Source: Filosporella fistucella
Taxonomy: Eukaryota; Ascomycota; Leotiomycetes; Helotiales
Assembly: GCA_030077755.1 (NCBI GenBank)
Contig: JAQJZZ010000011.1
Span: 310,001 to 374,000, forward strand
Reading direction: 5' to 3'
Length of the DNA: 64,000 bases
A program made the position numbers and the translations under genes. Below, piece by piece: positions 10,051 to 21,559 of the stretch (its first letter is position 1; the number at the start of each line of letters is the position of its first letter). The notes under the pieces were generated by a model, which saw nothing but the letters and a program-made list of their open reading frames with translations, made no database searches and had not been told where the DNA came from.

Positions 10051-12147
10051 CTACCCTTCTGACTTCACTTCCCCATGGTTTAAGGGACACCCACACGGTG
10101 CTCTCTTTCTCATACCTTCATCTCCCTCTTCGATATTTCCTAGCAAACCCTCGCTTTCCTCCACGATGTCACCTTCTTCATCATCGCTTCCATAACGCTC
10201 AAACTGCATCATAGGCAACGCGCTACCCTCATCACTCAATTCCCGCTTATGCCCTCTTTTTATCCAGCTCCTGGAGTTCGCGCCGAGCCGGTCTCCCCAG
10301 ATCATAGGCTTAACTTTTGCCCACCAGCACCAATAGACCACCCCACTTCCTAGTATGCCTAGAGCTGTAGCTGGGTACGCGAAATAAGGAAATCTACCAT
10401 CGCCTTTGGCTTCTTTAGGCTTGATCCAGGGTAAAACGAGCAAGAGACAGTTACTTGCTGCAAATACAATAATATATATCTTCTTCGCCTGGAAAGGACT
10501 CTGCCAATTCTCTCGAGGACTTGTCTGGAGATATAGGAGGCCAAGTGAGATGGAGACGGAGATGACGGATACGGGATAACCGCCGATGTCAACGAGAAAG
10601 TTATAGATTTCTCCTGGAGGCGGCACAACAATGACGAGAACTGACACAAGCCAATGTAGAAAGAGTCCAGGGGTTGGAGAATCCCACTCATTCTTCCCAG
10701 CAAAGAATCTCGAAAAAGGTAGTAATCCGTCTCGTCCCAATTCCTGGTTGACTCTAGCTTGCGCAAACGAGGTTGCAGCAATGTTTCCGAAAGCTGAAAT
10801 GATGATGAAGAGTGGCAGCACATTTTCGCCAATTACTTCACCAAAAATGTTCTTGAAGAAATGACCTGCTATTACCACACCTGAGGAGCGAAAATCCTCT
10901 TTTGATACAACGAGGAAATATGAAATGTTGGCGAGTATATACCCAATGGAGACGAGGGATAAGGCGACCGGGGCAGCCAGTCGAAGGGTTGGAATTGGGT
11001 TGCGTACTTCGGAGAGAACTTGGTTGGCGGTGCTGTAGCCACGGAAACAATAGAGAATTTTGAGGAGGGCTGTAGCATAGTCATATGGTTGAGTTGAGGA
11101 GCCTGAGAAAAGATTGGAGAAGTTCCTTTGAGCTGTTGAGAGATGGTGGTCGGGGATCGAGTCGAATGCGATACTGCCCATGAGACGTCTCCGTGTAAGT
11201 TGCGAAGTGGATGAACCAACGCCCATCAGCGCTCCTGCTAATCCTGACAAGATGACGACGACAAGAATAAGCATCTTGCCTACTCCCAGAACATTGATGA
11301 TTCTCAGTCCAACTTTCTGGTATCTTGCATGTATGATACAAAGCAGTGTAATAACTCCCACTGCGACCGTTCGTACATTCCATCGGTTGACTTCGATCTC
11401 GAGAGCATACATAACATATTCTCCTAGAACAATGCAATTGGGCGTGCTGAACCCTAAAAGCACGACATAGGACATAAACATACATGTTGCTAACATGTGT
11501 GGCCTTTTAAAAATGCGCTCAAGATAGACACGCTCGCCTCCACTTCTAGGAATTGCAGTCCCTAGATCCAGATATACCGCAAGCCCGCAAAATGATATCA
11601 ATGAACCGATGATCCATAGTGAAATGGACGCGCCAACTGAGCCGACTGAGTTGAATATTGATGATGGGATAGAGTAGATACCAACTCCAACTGTCTTTCC
11701 TAAGATTATATTGATCGCTGAAAAGGTACCTAGTTTGCCATTCGAAGCAGAGGGTATGAAATGTGGTGTTAATGGTAGGAGTGAATTCGCATTCGAGGGT
11801 GAGACGAGCGTCGTGGTCGAAGATACGTCGTCTCCAGAGTGGTACTTCGCGTGGTAAATAGACTCCTTTTTCGTTGGCGATGGTATTGAGAAGATTCTCG
11901 GAGTAGTGAGGTATGTTGAACTGGTATATGCGCCGTACCGTGCCTGATCAGTATTAATATGTAAGCTTTCGGGCTTTCCAGTTGCATCAACTCCCGTCGG
12001 TCCCGTAGAAGCTGGGCATGGTCGCAGCCTTCGTGGGGTAACGGGAGAGCGGCAGCTAACATCAATGAAGTTGTTCCTTAATGGCGAAGCCACGGTGGAA
12101 ATAGCTCCTCCGATGAACGACGACCTTGACTGCGAGAACCCCGCCAT
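10051..12147 (-). CDS. MUP1: High-affinity methionine permease-like amino-acid transporter (APC superfamily)
   Basis: A plasma-membrane amino-acid:proton symporter of the YAT/LAT-like MUP family that takes up methionine and related sulfur amino acids. It is a single uninterrupted exon. The start at 12147 gives 698 residues; an in-frame ATG 10 codons upstream (12177) would add a short extension. The N-terminal ~130 residues are hydrophilic and Ser/Thr-rich, as in fungal Mup1 proteins. The first membrane segment carries the helix-break motif of the family (LGTFSAINIILGKTVGVGIYSIPSSIF). About 12 membrane segments follow, with the conserved motif GYSTANQVLSEVRNPIPTLR in the middle. The C-terminal tail is charged and acidic (EEGDIVEESEG), typical of the cytosolic regulatory tail of such permeases. 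The family assignment is firm. Methionine as substrate is inferred from the family, and a related permease such as MUP3 is possible. Confidence 0.85.
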   Translation of the reverse strand: MAGFSQSRSSFIGGAISTVASPLRNNFIDVSCRSPVTPRRLRPCPASTGPTGVDATGKPESLHINTDQARYGAYTSSTYLTTPRIFSIPSPTKKESIYHAKYHSGDDVSSTTTLVSPSNANSLLPLTPHFIPSASNGKLGTFSAINIILGKTVGVGIYSIPSSIFNSVGSVGASISLWIIGSLISFCGLAVYLDLGTAIPRSGGERVYLERIFKRPHMLATCMFMSYVVLLGFSTPNCIVLGEYVMYALEIEVNRWNVRTVAVGVITLLCIIHARYQKVGLRIINVLGVGKMLILVVVILSGLAGALMGVGSSTSQLTRRRLMGSIAFDSIPDHHLSTAQRNFSNLFSGSSTQPYDYATALLKILYCFRGYSTANQVLSEVRNPIPTLRLAAPVALSLVSIGYILANISYFLVVSKEDFRSSGVVIAGHFFKNIFGEVIGENVLPLFIIISAFGNIAATSFAQARVNQELGRDGLLPFSRFFAGKNEWDSPTPGLFLHWLVSVLVIVVPPPGEIYNFLVDIGGYPVSVISVSISLGLLYLQTSPRENWQSPFQAKKIYIIVFAASNCLLLVLPWIKPKEAKGDGRFPYFAYPATALGILGSGVVYWCWWAKVKPMIWGDRLGANSRSWIKRGHKRELSDEGSALPMMQFERYGSDDEEGDIVEESEGLLGNIEEGDEGMRKRAPCGCPLNHGEVKSEG

Positions 12148-13640
12148 CCAGACGCCTTCTGAGAGAAAATGAGGCAATTTCTTCTATAAACACCGACAGA
12201 TCATTGGACAAACAAGAAACAAAGTTAGGTAGTGTGATAGTGTGGCGTGCAGTAAGCAAGCAACCCCTTAAAAGAATGAGCAGATTTCCAGGAGCAGAAG
12301 ATACAATGGGCCAAGAAAGTGGAGGATTGAGTAGATATGAGCGAGATATTGAAAGAATCTGAGACGTGAAGACCCGCTCAAGGAAGTAGTGCCGATGCCT
12401 CAGATAGCATAAGATGAATTGCTTCCCCCTCTGAAGTCGGGGATGTCATCCAGGCCAGATGTCAAACAGAAGAAGATGAACTTTAGCCACGGAAATCGTC
12501 GAAAAAAATCCCTCATGGACAGCCTGTCCAGCAGGTCGATAGCAAGCATCTTCCATACGACACACTGGGCATTTTTGCCATGGCTTTGAAACTGCACTGG
12601 CTCCAGCAGGATGACACCCAGCAGATCGACTGCCACATAGAGAAACTTGAGGCTCGAACGGACGATCAGATAAGCAGGAATAGCCTTCGCTACAGTCCTT
12701 TTGTCATTTGTTCATCTCTGGGACGGCAAGGTATTGAGAAAGCCAAGCTAGCGCCAAGCTCATACATGACTTGTTCGATGGTGAAACACGATCTGGTAGA
12801 GAAATAAGGTGAAGACAGCCGAGAGGCGAGGGACAGCGAAGCGGCACGTGCCTTCCCCACAATAACTCCCTGCCCCTGACATAGCCGGTTTCTTCTCAAG
12901 CCGATCATCAATGCGAAAGAGGTTGAAGAGGACACAGGAATGAGGAGCCGAATTAATTATTTGGACATCTTGGCAACTGCCCTCAACGAGTCATAGTTCG
13001 ATTGGTAGATGGGATGTCCTCTTGTTTCGAGATGGTTCATGTCGGGTTACGCTTCTTCTGAGTTCCGTTCTTAGTCCAGTCTTAAATCTCACATTTGTCC
13101 CATGCAAGCCACACTGCAACATTTGGTGATTGACCTCTTACCTATGCATGTCAATATGAACTTTGCCTATGAGTTATCGAGTCAAATTGTCAACCGTTTG
13201 CGAGGGAAGAATTAGCTGCACGTTACCCTTGCAGATTTCTCCTTTCGAGTATCCAAGCTTTGGGTGTCGCCTTGGCCACCACTTGGCGGAAGTATCTGTT
13301 TGGCTTGGCCTTCGATCATGGCTTCGATGTTTGCTTAAACTAACGAAGATCAATGTTGTTTGACTTGGCTGTACGGGCATACTTATCATGGGTGCCAGAA
13401 GGCGGCATTTGAAATGCAGCGATGACAACAGTGACATCGATGAAGTCGAGAGTTGACAATGTTGCCGAACGCAAAGTGTCAATCTTCCAATTTGGGACTC
13501 AAATAATCCGTTGTTGGTTAATGTCTTGAAACGTGGCACCCATAAGTCTTCTCCGCATGCGTTATTGCTGACAAGAAACAAGCGGTTCGCAAAAGAGTGT
13601 TCGGTGAGCATTCGCAGCGATCTAATTGTCATTTCATTCT
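12148..13640. other. Intergenic stretch (permease promoter and ABTB1 3' flank)
   Basis: About 1.5 kb. The part next to 12148 must hold the permease promoter. A 152-codon open frame on the minus strand (13174-13632) lies directly after the ankyrin/BTB stop codon; its composition is not protein-like and it is probably 3' UTR. I see no RNA gene or repeat. Confidence 0.5.
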
Positions 13641-15706
13641 TTATGCGTCTAATTTTAACTTCTCTAATAATGTATCAATCTTTCTAAGGAGAATTTGATA
13701 GTTGATAGCGTCTGCTGCAAATTCATCACCAGCAATGTCTCCATCAAGGGTTCTAATCTCCCCATTCATGAAAGGGTTCGAAGTAGGATCGGAATACGTC
13801 GCTGTCGGCTTGGTTCTGGTTGACTCGAGTTGTGCCTCGTCTTGTTTCGGATAAGTTGTATCGATAGCTTCATCTGAAAGGCTGGAAGCATTTGCTATTA
13901 CCTGCGCAGCATCGGCATTGATCTCACCATTTTCATCCATGATATCTTCTAGACCAGAGTCCTCAAAACGGAGCCGGAATCGCTCTGACAAGTAATATCG
14001 GATACTATGAGTGTATGAGTATCATTAAATTTGCGACAGAAGTGGGACATACTCATCAAGAAGCTCGATACTGTCGGTTTCCTGTCTTTTCTCAATTCTG
14101 GACGCGCTTTCTTTTATTAGATCTTCGAAGTCCTCTTCGTCGATATAATCCTCTAATCTGTACGCCAAATATCGAGCGCTGAATTCTTCTAAGCGCTGAA
14201 CTTTGAGCAACCAGGCAGCACGGATCACATCGTAAACATTGATCGGCTCAATCTCAACGTCTTGGTCTTGCCCGGCTTCGGTATGTGTCCGGTCGGTGAG
14301 ACTTCCGGTGCCCATGCCAATCGTGCTGATGACTACAGCAGCTTTGGTCTTTAATTTCTCAATGAACAGCATGTCCGAGGCAAACAAAACGTCCAGCGCA
14401 TGCTCAATAGGGATATCCGTCTTCTCAGTGTAAAGGAAGGTCAACACTATCTCCAGCACTTCTGGTGAGCAATCGACGCTGACGATTCTAAGGTATTCTG
14501 TGACCTGAGCTTCTTGAAACGGAGATTCAAACATTGCTTGGAAATAATCGGATCTCAGGAGCATCGCACGGTGCACGGGAAACAAGACCGACTGCCTTGA
14601 TTTTCTAGAAACCGATGATGATCTTGATTCCGCAAACGGCCCAATGGGTATTCCGTTTAGTGGCCCACCGGTATTTCTGGTTTGAGGTGTGTCCTGCCCA
14701 GAAGGAGGTCCATTTTGATTGTCCTCGTTTGCCCGGAGTAGAACATCTGCAAAAATTGCATTATCTCTATCCCATTTGACTTGATTGGCCTTGCTTGAAT
14801 CCACTTTTATCTTGTGTCTCAAGATATTGTTCCGGAACCAATCTTCAATCTGATTGCGACCCCTCGTGACTTCATCCTGATGCCGCTGGCGAGCTATACG
14901 TCTGTCACTTCCAGATAGGATGCCTTGCAACAAAGATTCGATCTCTAATTGCTTGCTAACTTTATCGATGCCTTTGAATACCTCTTCTTCCGTCACCGTG
15001 CTTTTGCTCGTCAATCCAAGATCTGATGGTACAGTTCCGAGATAGAGATACCGTAGAGCGACATGAAAAGCTTCTGGAGGAATGGTGTTCGCAAGTTTCC
15101 AAATCATCATCTCTGGGGCCGCCGCCAGCTTCTTTGAAAAATATGGAGACCGTGCGGATAATATGAACTTGTGTAGATGCCATTGTTCAGACCCTGCACA
15201 AAGAACTATGTCCGATGTCTTTGGAGTTTGTCGAGTAAGCAGGGTGGTTATGTGCGAAGCCAGTGGTTGCAGAGGATCGGTACTTTTAGAATAGTCATAC
15301 TCGAGGAGGAGATTTCGAATTCGATTGTTCAGTGCATTGTAAAGGCATCTTTCCCCTTGAAAGGTATCTCGTTCGCAGAGAGCTCCGGATTCGAGCAGTA
15401 AACGTACGACTTCAAAATGCCCACAAAGGCTTGCCTAGGATGGTAAGAACAAGGCTGGAAGTGGAGTAATCTGAGAGGTCTCACCAGAATCAGCGGGGTG
15501 TTATCGAAATGATCCCTTGCATTGACATTGACACCGGAGTTGATGGACTCTTGACACCCCTTTAAATCCCCGATGCGTACGGATGCGCAGAGCTTTTCAA
15601 ATTCTGGACTAACGTCTAAAGGACTTTCATCTTTCAATACGCCAGCCTTGATAAGTTGATTTTCGTCCTTGAGAGCAACCTCCAGCTCGTCCTTACGAAG
15701 GACCAT
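13641..15706 (-). CDS. Ankyrin repeat and double BTB/POZ domain protein (ABTB1/BPOZ-like)
   Basis: Three exons (15706-15485, 15434-14053, 14004-13641) with introns of 50 and 48 nt give an in-frame 655-residue protein. Residues about 35-100 form ankyrin repeats (FEKLCASVRIGDLKGCQESINSGVNVNARDHFDNTPL, then ASLCGHFEVVRLLLESGA). A first BTB domain follows (DIVLCAGSEQWHLHKFILSARSPYF). The second BTB lies near the middle (VLFPVHRAMLLRSDYFQAMFES) with ILTFLYTEKTDIP-like core elements. The C-terminus has a BACK-like helical part and an acidic tail. This is the architecture of metazoan ABTB1/BPOZ and of yeast YIL001W; the family is linked to elongation factor 1A binding and to cullin-3 ubiquitin ligases, so an adaptor role is the reasonable inference. 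The start at 15706 is preferred because the upstream in-frame extension to 15862 has no conserved sequence. It is transcribed away from the NIMA kinase across about 430 bp. Confidence 0.85.
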
Positions 15707-16139
15707 GTTTGATGAATATGGCGGCCGATGGGCCTGCCATGAAGGGAAGTGAAAGGATATAGGAATGAGGGAGTTATAGAGAAGAAGAAGTTCCGTACTC
15801 CTACCTGAAAAGCGCACTGAATGTAAATACAATTGAGGTGAATTAATAATAGGGAGCTTCATCCAATCGCTGCCGATAACAATTCGCCACCGCCACCATG
15901 AATGAGGCTGAAATAAATATGGGTCTTTGACTGTTGCTGTGGCAGCGAGGAACAGAAGCTACGATCTTTCGGTAAACATTAGGTTCTTGAGACATGCGAT
16001 ATTCTAACAGCAACGACAACTCGCGACAACAATACCACTAACATACAGGAAATCAAATCCCATTCTCTGATGGCCCTGGATCTTGCAACATTTTGGTAAC
16101 AGAAAATATCTCGAAAATAATCACGCTCTTCCGGGAATC
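15707..16139. promoter_or_regulatory. Shared divergent promoter of the ABTB1-like and NIMA genes
   Basis: The 433-bp gap between two head-to-head start codons must contain the promoters of both genes. I see no unambiguous TATA or CCAAT pair. It is called from geometry alone. Confidence 0.5.
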
Positions 16140-18445
16140 ATGTCCGAGGGGGAAAAGTATGAGGTTCTGGAGAAGATAGGTTTGTGTTTTGTGTCCAGTA
16201 AAGTTACAGCAGTTAACATTTCTAGGACATGGTTCCTTTGGTATTATCAGGAGGGTGCGAAGAAAGGCAGATGGCCATGTCTTGTGTCGCAAGGAAATTA
16301 ATTATCTGCGCATGACGCCAAAAGAGCGGGAACAGCTTCATGCCGAATTCGCGATTCTTTCTTCACTACAACATCCAAACATCGTTCGATACTACCACCG
16401 AGAGCATTTAAAGTCTTCACAGGATCTCCACCTGTATATGGAATATTGTGGCAATGGAGATCTCGGACGCGTTATCAAAGACTTGCAGGTCAAGAAGCAA
16501 TTCGCAGAAGAAGGCTTTGTTTGGAGCATGTTCTCTCAGCTAGTCACGGCGCTATACAGATGTCACTATGGGGTTGATCCTCCTGAGGTTGGGAGTAATG
16601 TCATGGGACTGGGAAATTCAGCAAAGCCAAAAGCTCCAGCCGGCGGTGTAATGATCCTACATCGCGACTTGAAGCCAGAAAATGGTAAGTAAACCACCAT
16701 AAATACCTTTGACCATAAACTGACACGATCCAGTCTTCCTTGGAGAAGATAATTCCGTCAAGCTTGGGGATTTCGGGCTGTCGAAGATAATGCAGTCCCA
16801 CGATTTCGCGTCAACGTATGTTGGCACTCCATTTTACATGTCGCCCGAGATATGCAACGCCGAAAGATACACTCTCAAATCAGACATCTGGGCATTAGGC
16901 TGCATCATCTTTGAGCTCTGTTCGAAGGAGCCCCCATTCAACGCGAAGTCACATTTCCAATTAGTCCAAAAGATCAAGGAAGGGAAGATCGCACCTCTCC
17001 CAAGCGTCTATTCCCCAGAACTGAATGCAGTTGTGAGAGACTGCCTGAAGGTCAATCCTGACCGTCGACCAGATACAGTATCGCTGCTAAATCTTCCGGT
17101 TGTGAAACTGATGCGAAAAGAGAAGGAGGTGGTTGAATTGGGCCGAATGATTAGAAACAAGGAAGAACTTGCCTCGAGACGACTGAATGAAGTGGACGAA
17201 AGATTGCGAAACTTCGAGGCAGAAAAAGTTCAAATGCGACATGAAATCGAGTCGTCTCTTCGCAGAGAGTGGGAGGTCAAAGCTCAATTAGAGATCAACC
17301 GGCTCGTTCAAATTGAGATCGAAAGACTTCAGAGGAAGTTTGACCAGGAAGTTCGAGAAAAGGTAGATGTCGAAGTGCACCGCCGGGAGAGTGCAAATAG
17401 TCATCACTCACTGCAAGCGTTTTCCAACTCAAACTCTTTACTTGCTAGCGACATACCGCTTTCATCGATCAGCACCGTAGGTGAAGACGATTTCCAATCA
17501 TCTACTGACATGACGGATTTGTCAAATGATTCGCCAGAGCCAGTGAAGCATCTCAAGAAGAGTACCCGAACTCCGTTTGGCCGCGCTCAGACGATGTTCG
17601 CTGGAACTCCTATGGATGTTGAAATGGCCGAGCCATCACCAATGTCCATAGCTTCACTTTCACTTTCACCACGGCGCAACGGTGCGACCAAAGTTCCCAG
17701 CACAGGAAGAAACATTTTCGCTGCAGCACATGGAGCTGAGGCCCGCTGGCAGCCAACACTTATGAACTCAGATGACTCTGATGATGACGATCTCCCACCT
17801 GTTCCATCCCCTACAAGAATCAAATCTTCGAAGAATCCTTTCAAATCAAACAATGGCGCCCGTCCGCCTTTACTATCACAAAAAACAGCACCAATCCAAA
17901 AACAAACATCACAGTCAACTATTTTCGGAACGGCGAAGGCCATCACTGCTCCAACACTTCCCACACTTTCTAGTGCCCCTGATCTTCGCCCACAATCCAG
18001 TAACAATGCTTTGAAAGAAAGAAACACCTCACCGAATAGACGCCTTTCGAAAATACCATCATCCACGAACCTTCTCTCGCACGAGAATGCACCACTCTCG
18101 CCGACAAGAAAATCCAGTCTCACAAAAGCGAAGAGCGCGAACGGTGGGGAGGACCTGGGCAAGGTTGCACTCAAAAATAATATGGCTATCAAAGCTTCAA
18201 GTGCTGGGAATCTTGCCCCCAAAGGCAGAACTCTAGTCGAATTGGCACAGGCAAGAGCCGGAGGGAGGCCTGTAGAGATTGATGGCAACCGGAGTCCAGA
18301 GCCTAGGGGAAGAGCATTTGCTGCTAGAATGGCAGAAAAAGCCGCTGCCAATGAAAAGGGGGAACCTCCAGTTTGGGATCCCGAAAGGGATGAAATGCCA
18401 AGTCCATTCCTGGTGCGAACTCGGGCCCCGATAAGACGATTGTAA
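16140..18445 (+). CDS. nimA: G2-specific serine/threonine protein kinase NIMA (NEK family)
   Basis: NIMA drives entry into mitosis in filamentous fungi. Exons 16140-16179, 16226-16684 and 16734-18445 (introns of 46 and 49 nt, the second GTAAGT) give 736 residues. The glycine loop GHGSFG is at 14-19, after a very short N-terminus as in other NIMA kinases. The catalytic loop HRDLKPEN is at 159-166 and DFG follows at about 179. The activation segment reads STYVGTPFYMSPE. The kinase domain holds a NEK-type insertion before the catalytic loop (GVDPPEVGSNVMGLGNSAKPKAPAGG). A coiled coil follows (roughly residues 300-380, EELASRRLNEVDERLRNFEAEK onward), then a long Ser/Pro-rich tail with SP/TP sites suited to CDK phosphorylation and KEN/PEST-like turnover. 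The length matches Aspergillus NIMA (about 700). No frame break is present. Confidence 0.93.
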
Positions 18446-19086
18446 CGCCCAATGTCCTCCGTGAACATGATTAAACTGAATATATGGCAACGATGGGGAG
18501 TGGAGATGGGGGGAGGGATGCATTCTTATTCAGTATGCATTTAAACTTGCTTGCGACCTAGCAGGATTTCTTTTGTTCGGCATTGCATGGATGGGGAATA
18601 ACAAACAAGTGAGCAAATCAGCCAAATAATCCTTGGTAAAGAGAGAAGCTGGGAGTCGGGAGTCCAGGCGTCAAATATGGAGGATGTATTGTACGTTGGA
18701 GTTCTATTTGGAGTGGGACTGTTATTACTTTTTGGTATAGACTGTTGGAATAGGATATCCATCAATCCAACTCAACGTTACCTGATATATTTGCGTGCTG
18801 AACTTCAAAATTCTTTGTGCAAGACAGAGTTGACAGAGCAATTTTATTTTCCACCACCCAAGCGTTGCTATGCATCTTAACCAACAAGATGTTGGCTGCG
18901 CATCCAAACCAACATTTTCTAACGTCTAGAAATATTTTCATATCACTCCACATGTTCTCTCCGACTCTTCTCACCCAGAGATTTGTTGTTCATTTACGAA
19001 TAAATCTGTGATGTTTAATTTATATATTATACTGTATCTTTTGCCTGTCATACCTATCATTAGGGGCGACAAACCTCACAAACCAC
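18446..19086. other. Intergenic stretch after nimA, nothing recognised
   Basis: About 640 bases with short frames only. AT-rich patches appear near 19015-19040. It probably contains the nimA 3' UTR. Confidence 0.5.
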
Positions 19087-20328
19087 GATGGGAACCGACA
19101 CCAATGTGCACAGAGTGCACCTCTCGAGAGCTCATACTCGTTCCTGGTATTGGAATTGATCTCACAGCGTCATATGGGCAGTAATATTCACTCAAGATTC
19201 GTTGCAACTGCTAACAGCATCTTTCAGCACGGTTGCGATCCAGTACCAAGATCATGTTGTGAAGACACTGGGTCCGGCAGCTTATACCACGATGTGATAA
19301 CAGAATTATGGGCGCTGACGTTGGTCCCAAGATCTATGGCGACGAAAAGTTCAGAAACCTCATGCAATCTCTTCGTTGCCGAAGCCAAATAGGTATTCTC
19401 ATAATACGACTTGCAAAGACAGGATGCTCATTTTCATCAGCAGTAACTTATCATTCTTTGAATTATGGGACCAGATCAAGGAGTACTGGAGAAAACTTCA
19501 ACGGCGGCTCAGAAAGGCACGTGGCCTTCCAGCTGCCCCGGATGTTGGTGTACTCGGGGCCTTCATTCGACAACTCCGCTTAAAAGTAGAAATACAGTTC
19601 AACTACTCCATCGTGCGATCCACTCTTTCGACCCCTTCTCTCCCCAGGATGTCTGGGGTGGACCTTGATGATGCTATGGATTACGCAGGTCTCTCGAACT
19701 TGCACAGTTATAAGCATCTTGGTCCTCTAGTCGAGGTTCAAGCTACATATGCTGGCATGGGTCTAGGTCTTTGCAAACACTGGGGCAATATAGATGTTTG
19801 TGAGTAAGAAGACGTTGCGTTGCCTGACCATTACATCTTTCGCTTGCCCTTACAAATACAAGTCTGAGCGCTACATACGCTGATTCAAGTGATGCTCTCA
19901 CTTGTCTCTATACTATAAAGACTTCTATTAATCTTAGGTACAGGAATGTGGAAACCCCTGGCTATTGGAACAGTGTCAAAGAAGCGGTTTTGGAGCCATT
20001 GCGGACTGGGAGGAGGTTTGAAATGACAAACGTATTGCTTATCTCTGGAGAAAGGGCGACAGAGGAGAAGATCTTGGAAACTTTGAGAGATTTGTTTGCA
20101 GAGAGAGCACCAAGGATTAACATCAGATCCCTAGGATCAGAAGCCTTCGACCCAATGTTTATTGCGGCGAGGGGAGCTGCTGAGCTGGCAAAGAGGTGGC
20201 AAGGGATGACTTGGAATTGCAAAGAGCCAAAAAGCTGTGATAACAGAAGACCGGGTGATGATGATGGAGATGGCGAAGGAGAGACAGCTGAGAATATTAG
20301 GGATGAAGGAGGGCAAGGCGAACTTTGA
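19087..20328 (+). pseudogene. Decayed actin/Hsp70-like ATPase-domain protein
   Basis: The best-preserved part, 19560-19804, reads LKVEIQFNYSIVRSTLSTPS, then DDAMDYAGLSNLHSYKHLGP and AAYAG-like ATYAGMGLGLCKHWGNID. This is the pattern of the Hsp70-like (actin-ATPase fold) hypothetical proteins that are abundant in Leotiomycetes. The C-terminal part (about 19860-20328) reads LLISGERATEEKILETL and FDPMFIAARGAAELAKRWQG, which corresponds to the last ATPase subdomain. A TAA interrupts the frame at 19804-19808 right after CE, and a frame change near 19845 is needed to rejoin the C-terminus (ALTNTSLSATYAD). The 5' third (19087-19440) has a plausible 47-nt intron but also two adjacent stops near 19288. 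The true start is therefore unknown. It is a pseudogene rather than an unusual gene model, because the breaks fall inside conserved blocks. Confidence 0.7.
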
Positions 20329-20799
20329 CAGCTTATTTGTGCGTCCCGCAATCTGGGTCACTCAATTTTCAGTTTCACAGCCTCAAATACCATAAATGAT
20401 CTGTGTGAAATGACTTGCAAATTTTTATATTCACACTAGTATCTATGCAACGGCTGTAATAGCAAGTTGGTACAAAGAGTTTGTTTTTGGGTCTGCGATG
20501 CACGCTAATTTCAGGTACAGAAGTCTGGAACCACAGCGTACCTATTCCCAGCTTCCCTGCTCTATGCCCCAAGGTTTAGCGATAGAAGCCTGGAAGTGCC
20601 AACCCGCCTCGCAATATCGCTCATAACACTTAACAATATTAGCCCACACTTAAAGTCAATACTTACAAACGCTCAGGTATTCCATCCCAAGTAGCGCGAT
20701 CTTAGATCTTACGTGACTTAATAGAGGGAAAGCTCTCTATCCCGCAACGCGGCCAACCAACGGCTCTACCCCTTCTGTTACTGAAACCCCACCAGATCC
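20329..20799. other. Intergenic stretch, nothing recognised
   Basis: About 470 bases of non-coding sequence between the ATPase relic and the 3' end of the first cysteine-rich protein gene. Confidence 0.5.
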
Positions 20800-21129
20800 C
20801 TAACCCCCTACCTCAACTCCTAAACTCCTCTCCTCAACTCCTCTCCTCAACACCTCTCCACCAGCCCTCTCTTCAAAATCTCCTTTACAAGTACACAAAT
20901 CCAAACAGCCCTGTTTATCACCTTCAGCACACGAGATACCCGTAGCCATACACTCTAATTCCATGAGATCTTTTCCCACGCATCGACATGCGCAACCGTC
21001 GACACAAAACCTTTTATCTACAACAGGGTCGCAGGAAATGGTTGAGTTCTGAGGTTTGAGTTCCTTGGAAAGGGATGAATTTGTGAGGAGGAAAAATGTG
21101 AGGAGGATGAGGGGTGTGTGTTTGTACAT
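20800..21129 (-). CDS. Small cysteine-rich secreted protein (candidate effector)
   Basis: A single-exon 109-residue protein. The start at 21129 is chosen because it places a signal peptide at the N-terminus (MYKHTPLILLTFFLLTNSSLS); the open frame extends further upstream but that extension is not signal-like. The mature part has ten cysteines between about residues 30 and 86, arranged in two similar blocks: CVDGCACRC and CLDLCTC (a C-x3-C-x-C core each) joined by a C-x6-C segment. The last 25 residues are charged (EERAGGEVLRRG) and free of cysteine. Size, secretion signal and cysteine content fit fungal small secreted proteins, a class that includes many effectors, but I recognise no named family. 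A second cysteine-rich secreted protein lies 430 bp away on the same strand. Confidence 0.65.
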   Translation of the reverse strand: MYKHTPLILLTFFLLTNSSLSKELKPQNSTISCDPVVDKRFCVDGCACRCVGKDLMELECMATGISCAEGDKQGCLDLCTCKGDFEERAGGEVLRRGVEERSLGVEVGG

Positions 21130-21559
21130 TTTGGAGGAGCTGGCTATCGAGCATAAGTTTAGTCGGATGGGAAAATGTTTGGAAGGACTTGTGAAGTTGC
21201 TGGTGGGGTTGGTTGAGTTCGCTGATGGGTATGGTACGGAGCCGTGCCGCATCCTCCAATATATGTTGGTGCCATATATTAGTAAATTGGGTTAACGAGC
21301 AGTCATTTATCCGGTGGGTGTCAGTACGTAGCACACAATATCACGATTGAGAATTATCAAAAGGGGGAGGGAAATATTGAGTGTGCAGAGAATGTAGATT
21401 CAGTTTGATAATGATACTTGGATTACTGCCTTGCCATACAAGTCCCAAGATTATCGTCTAAGTTCCTATAGCATCCTCATCCACAACTTATCTTCCATAT
21501 CCACCTCACGACACAGCCATCTCCCCCCATTCCATTGAAGAAACTTCTCCAAACCAAAT

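Noticed and set aside
13174..13632. 152-codon minus-strand frame just after the ankyrin/BTB gene
   Set aside because: It starts right after that gene's stop, has no domain, and its composition is not protein-like; most likely 3' UTR.
17587..18468. 293-codon minus-strand frame antisense to the NIMA tail
   Set aside because: Shadow of the Ser/Pro-rich NIMA coding region in another frame; no motif of its own.
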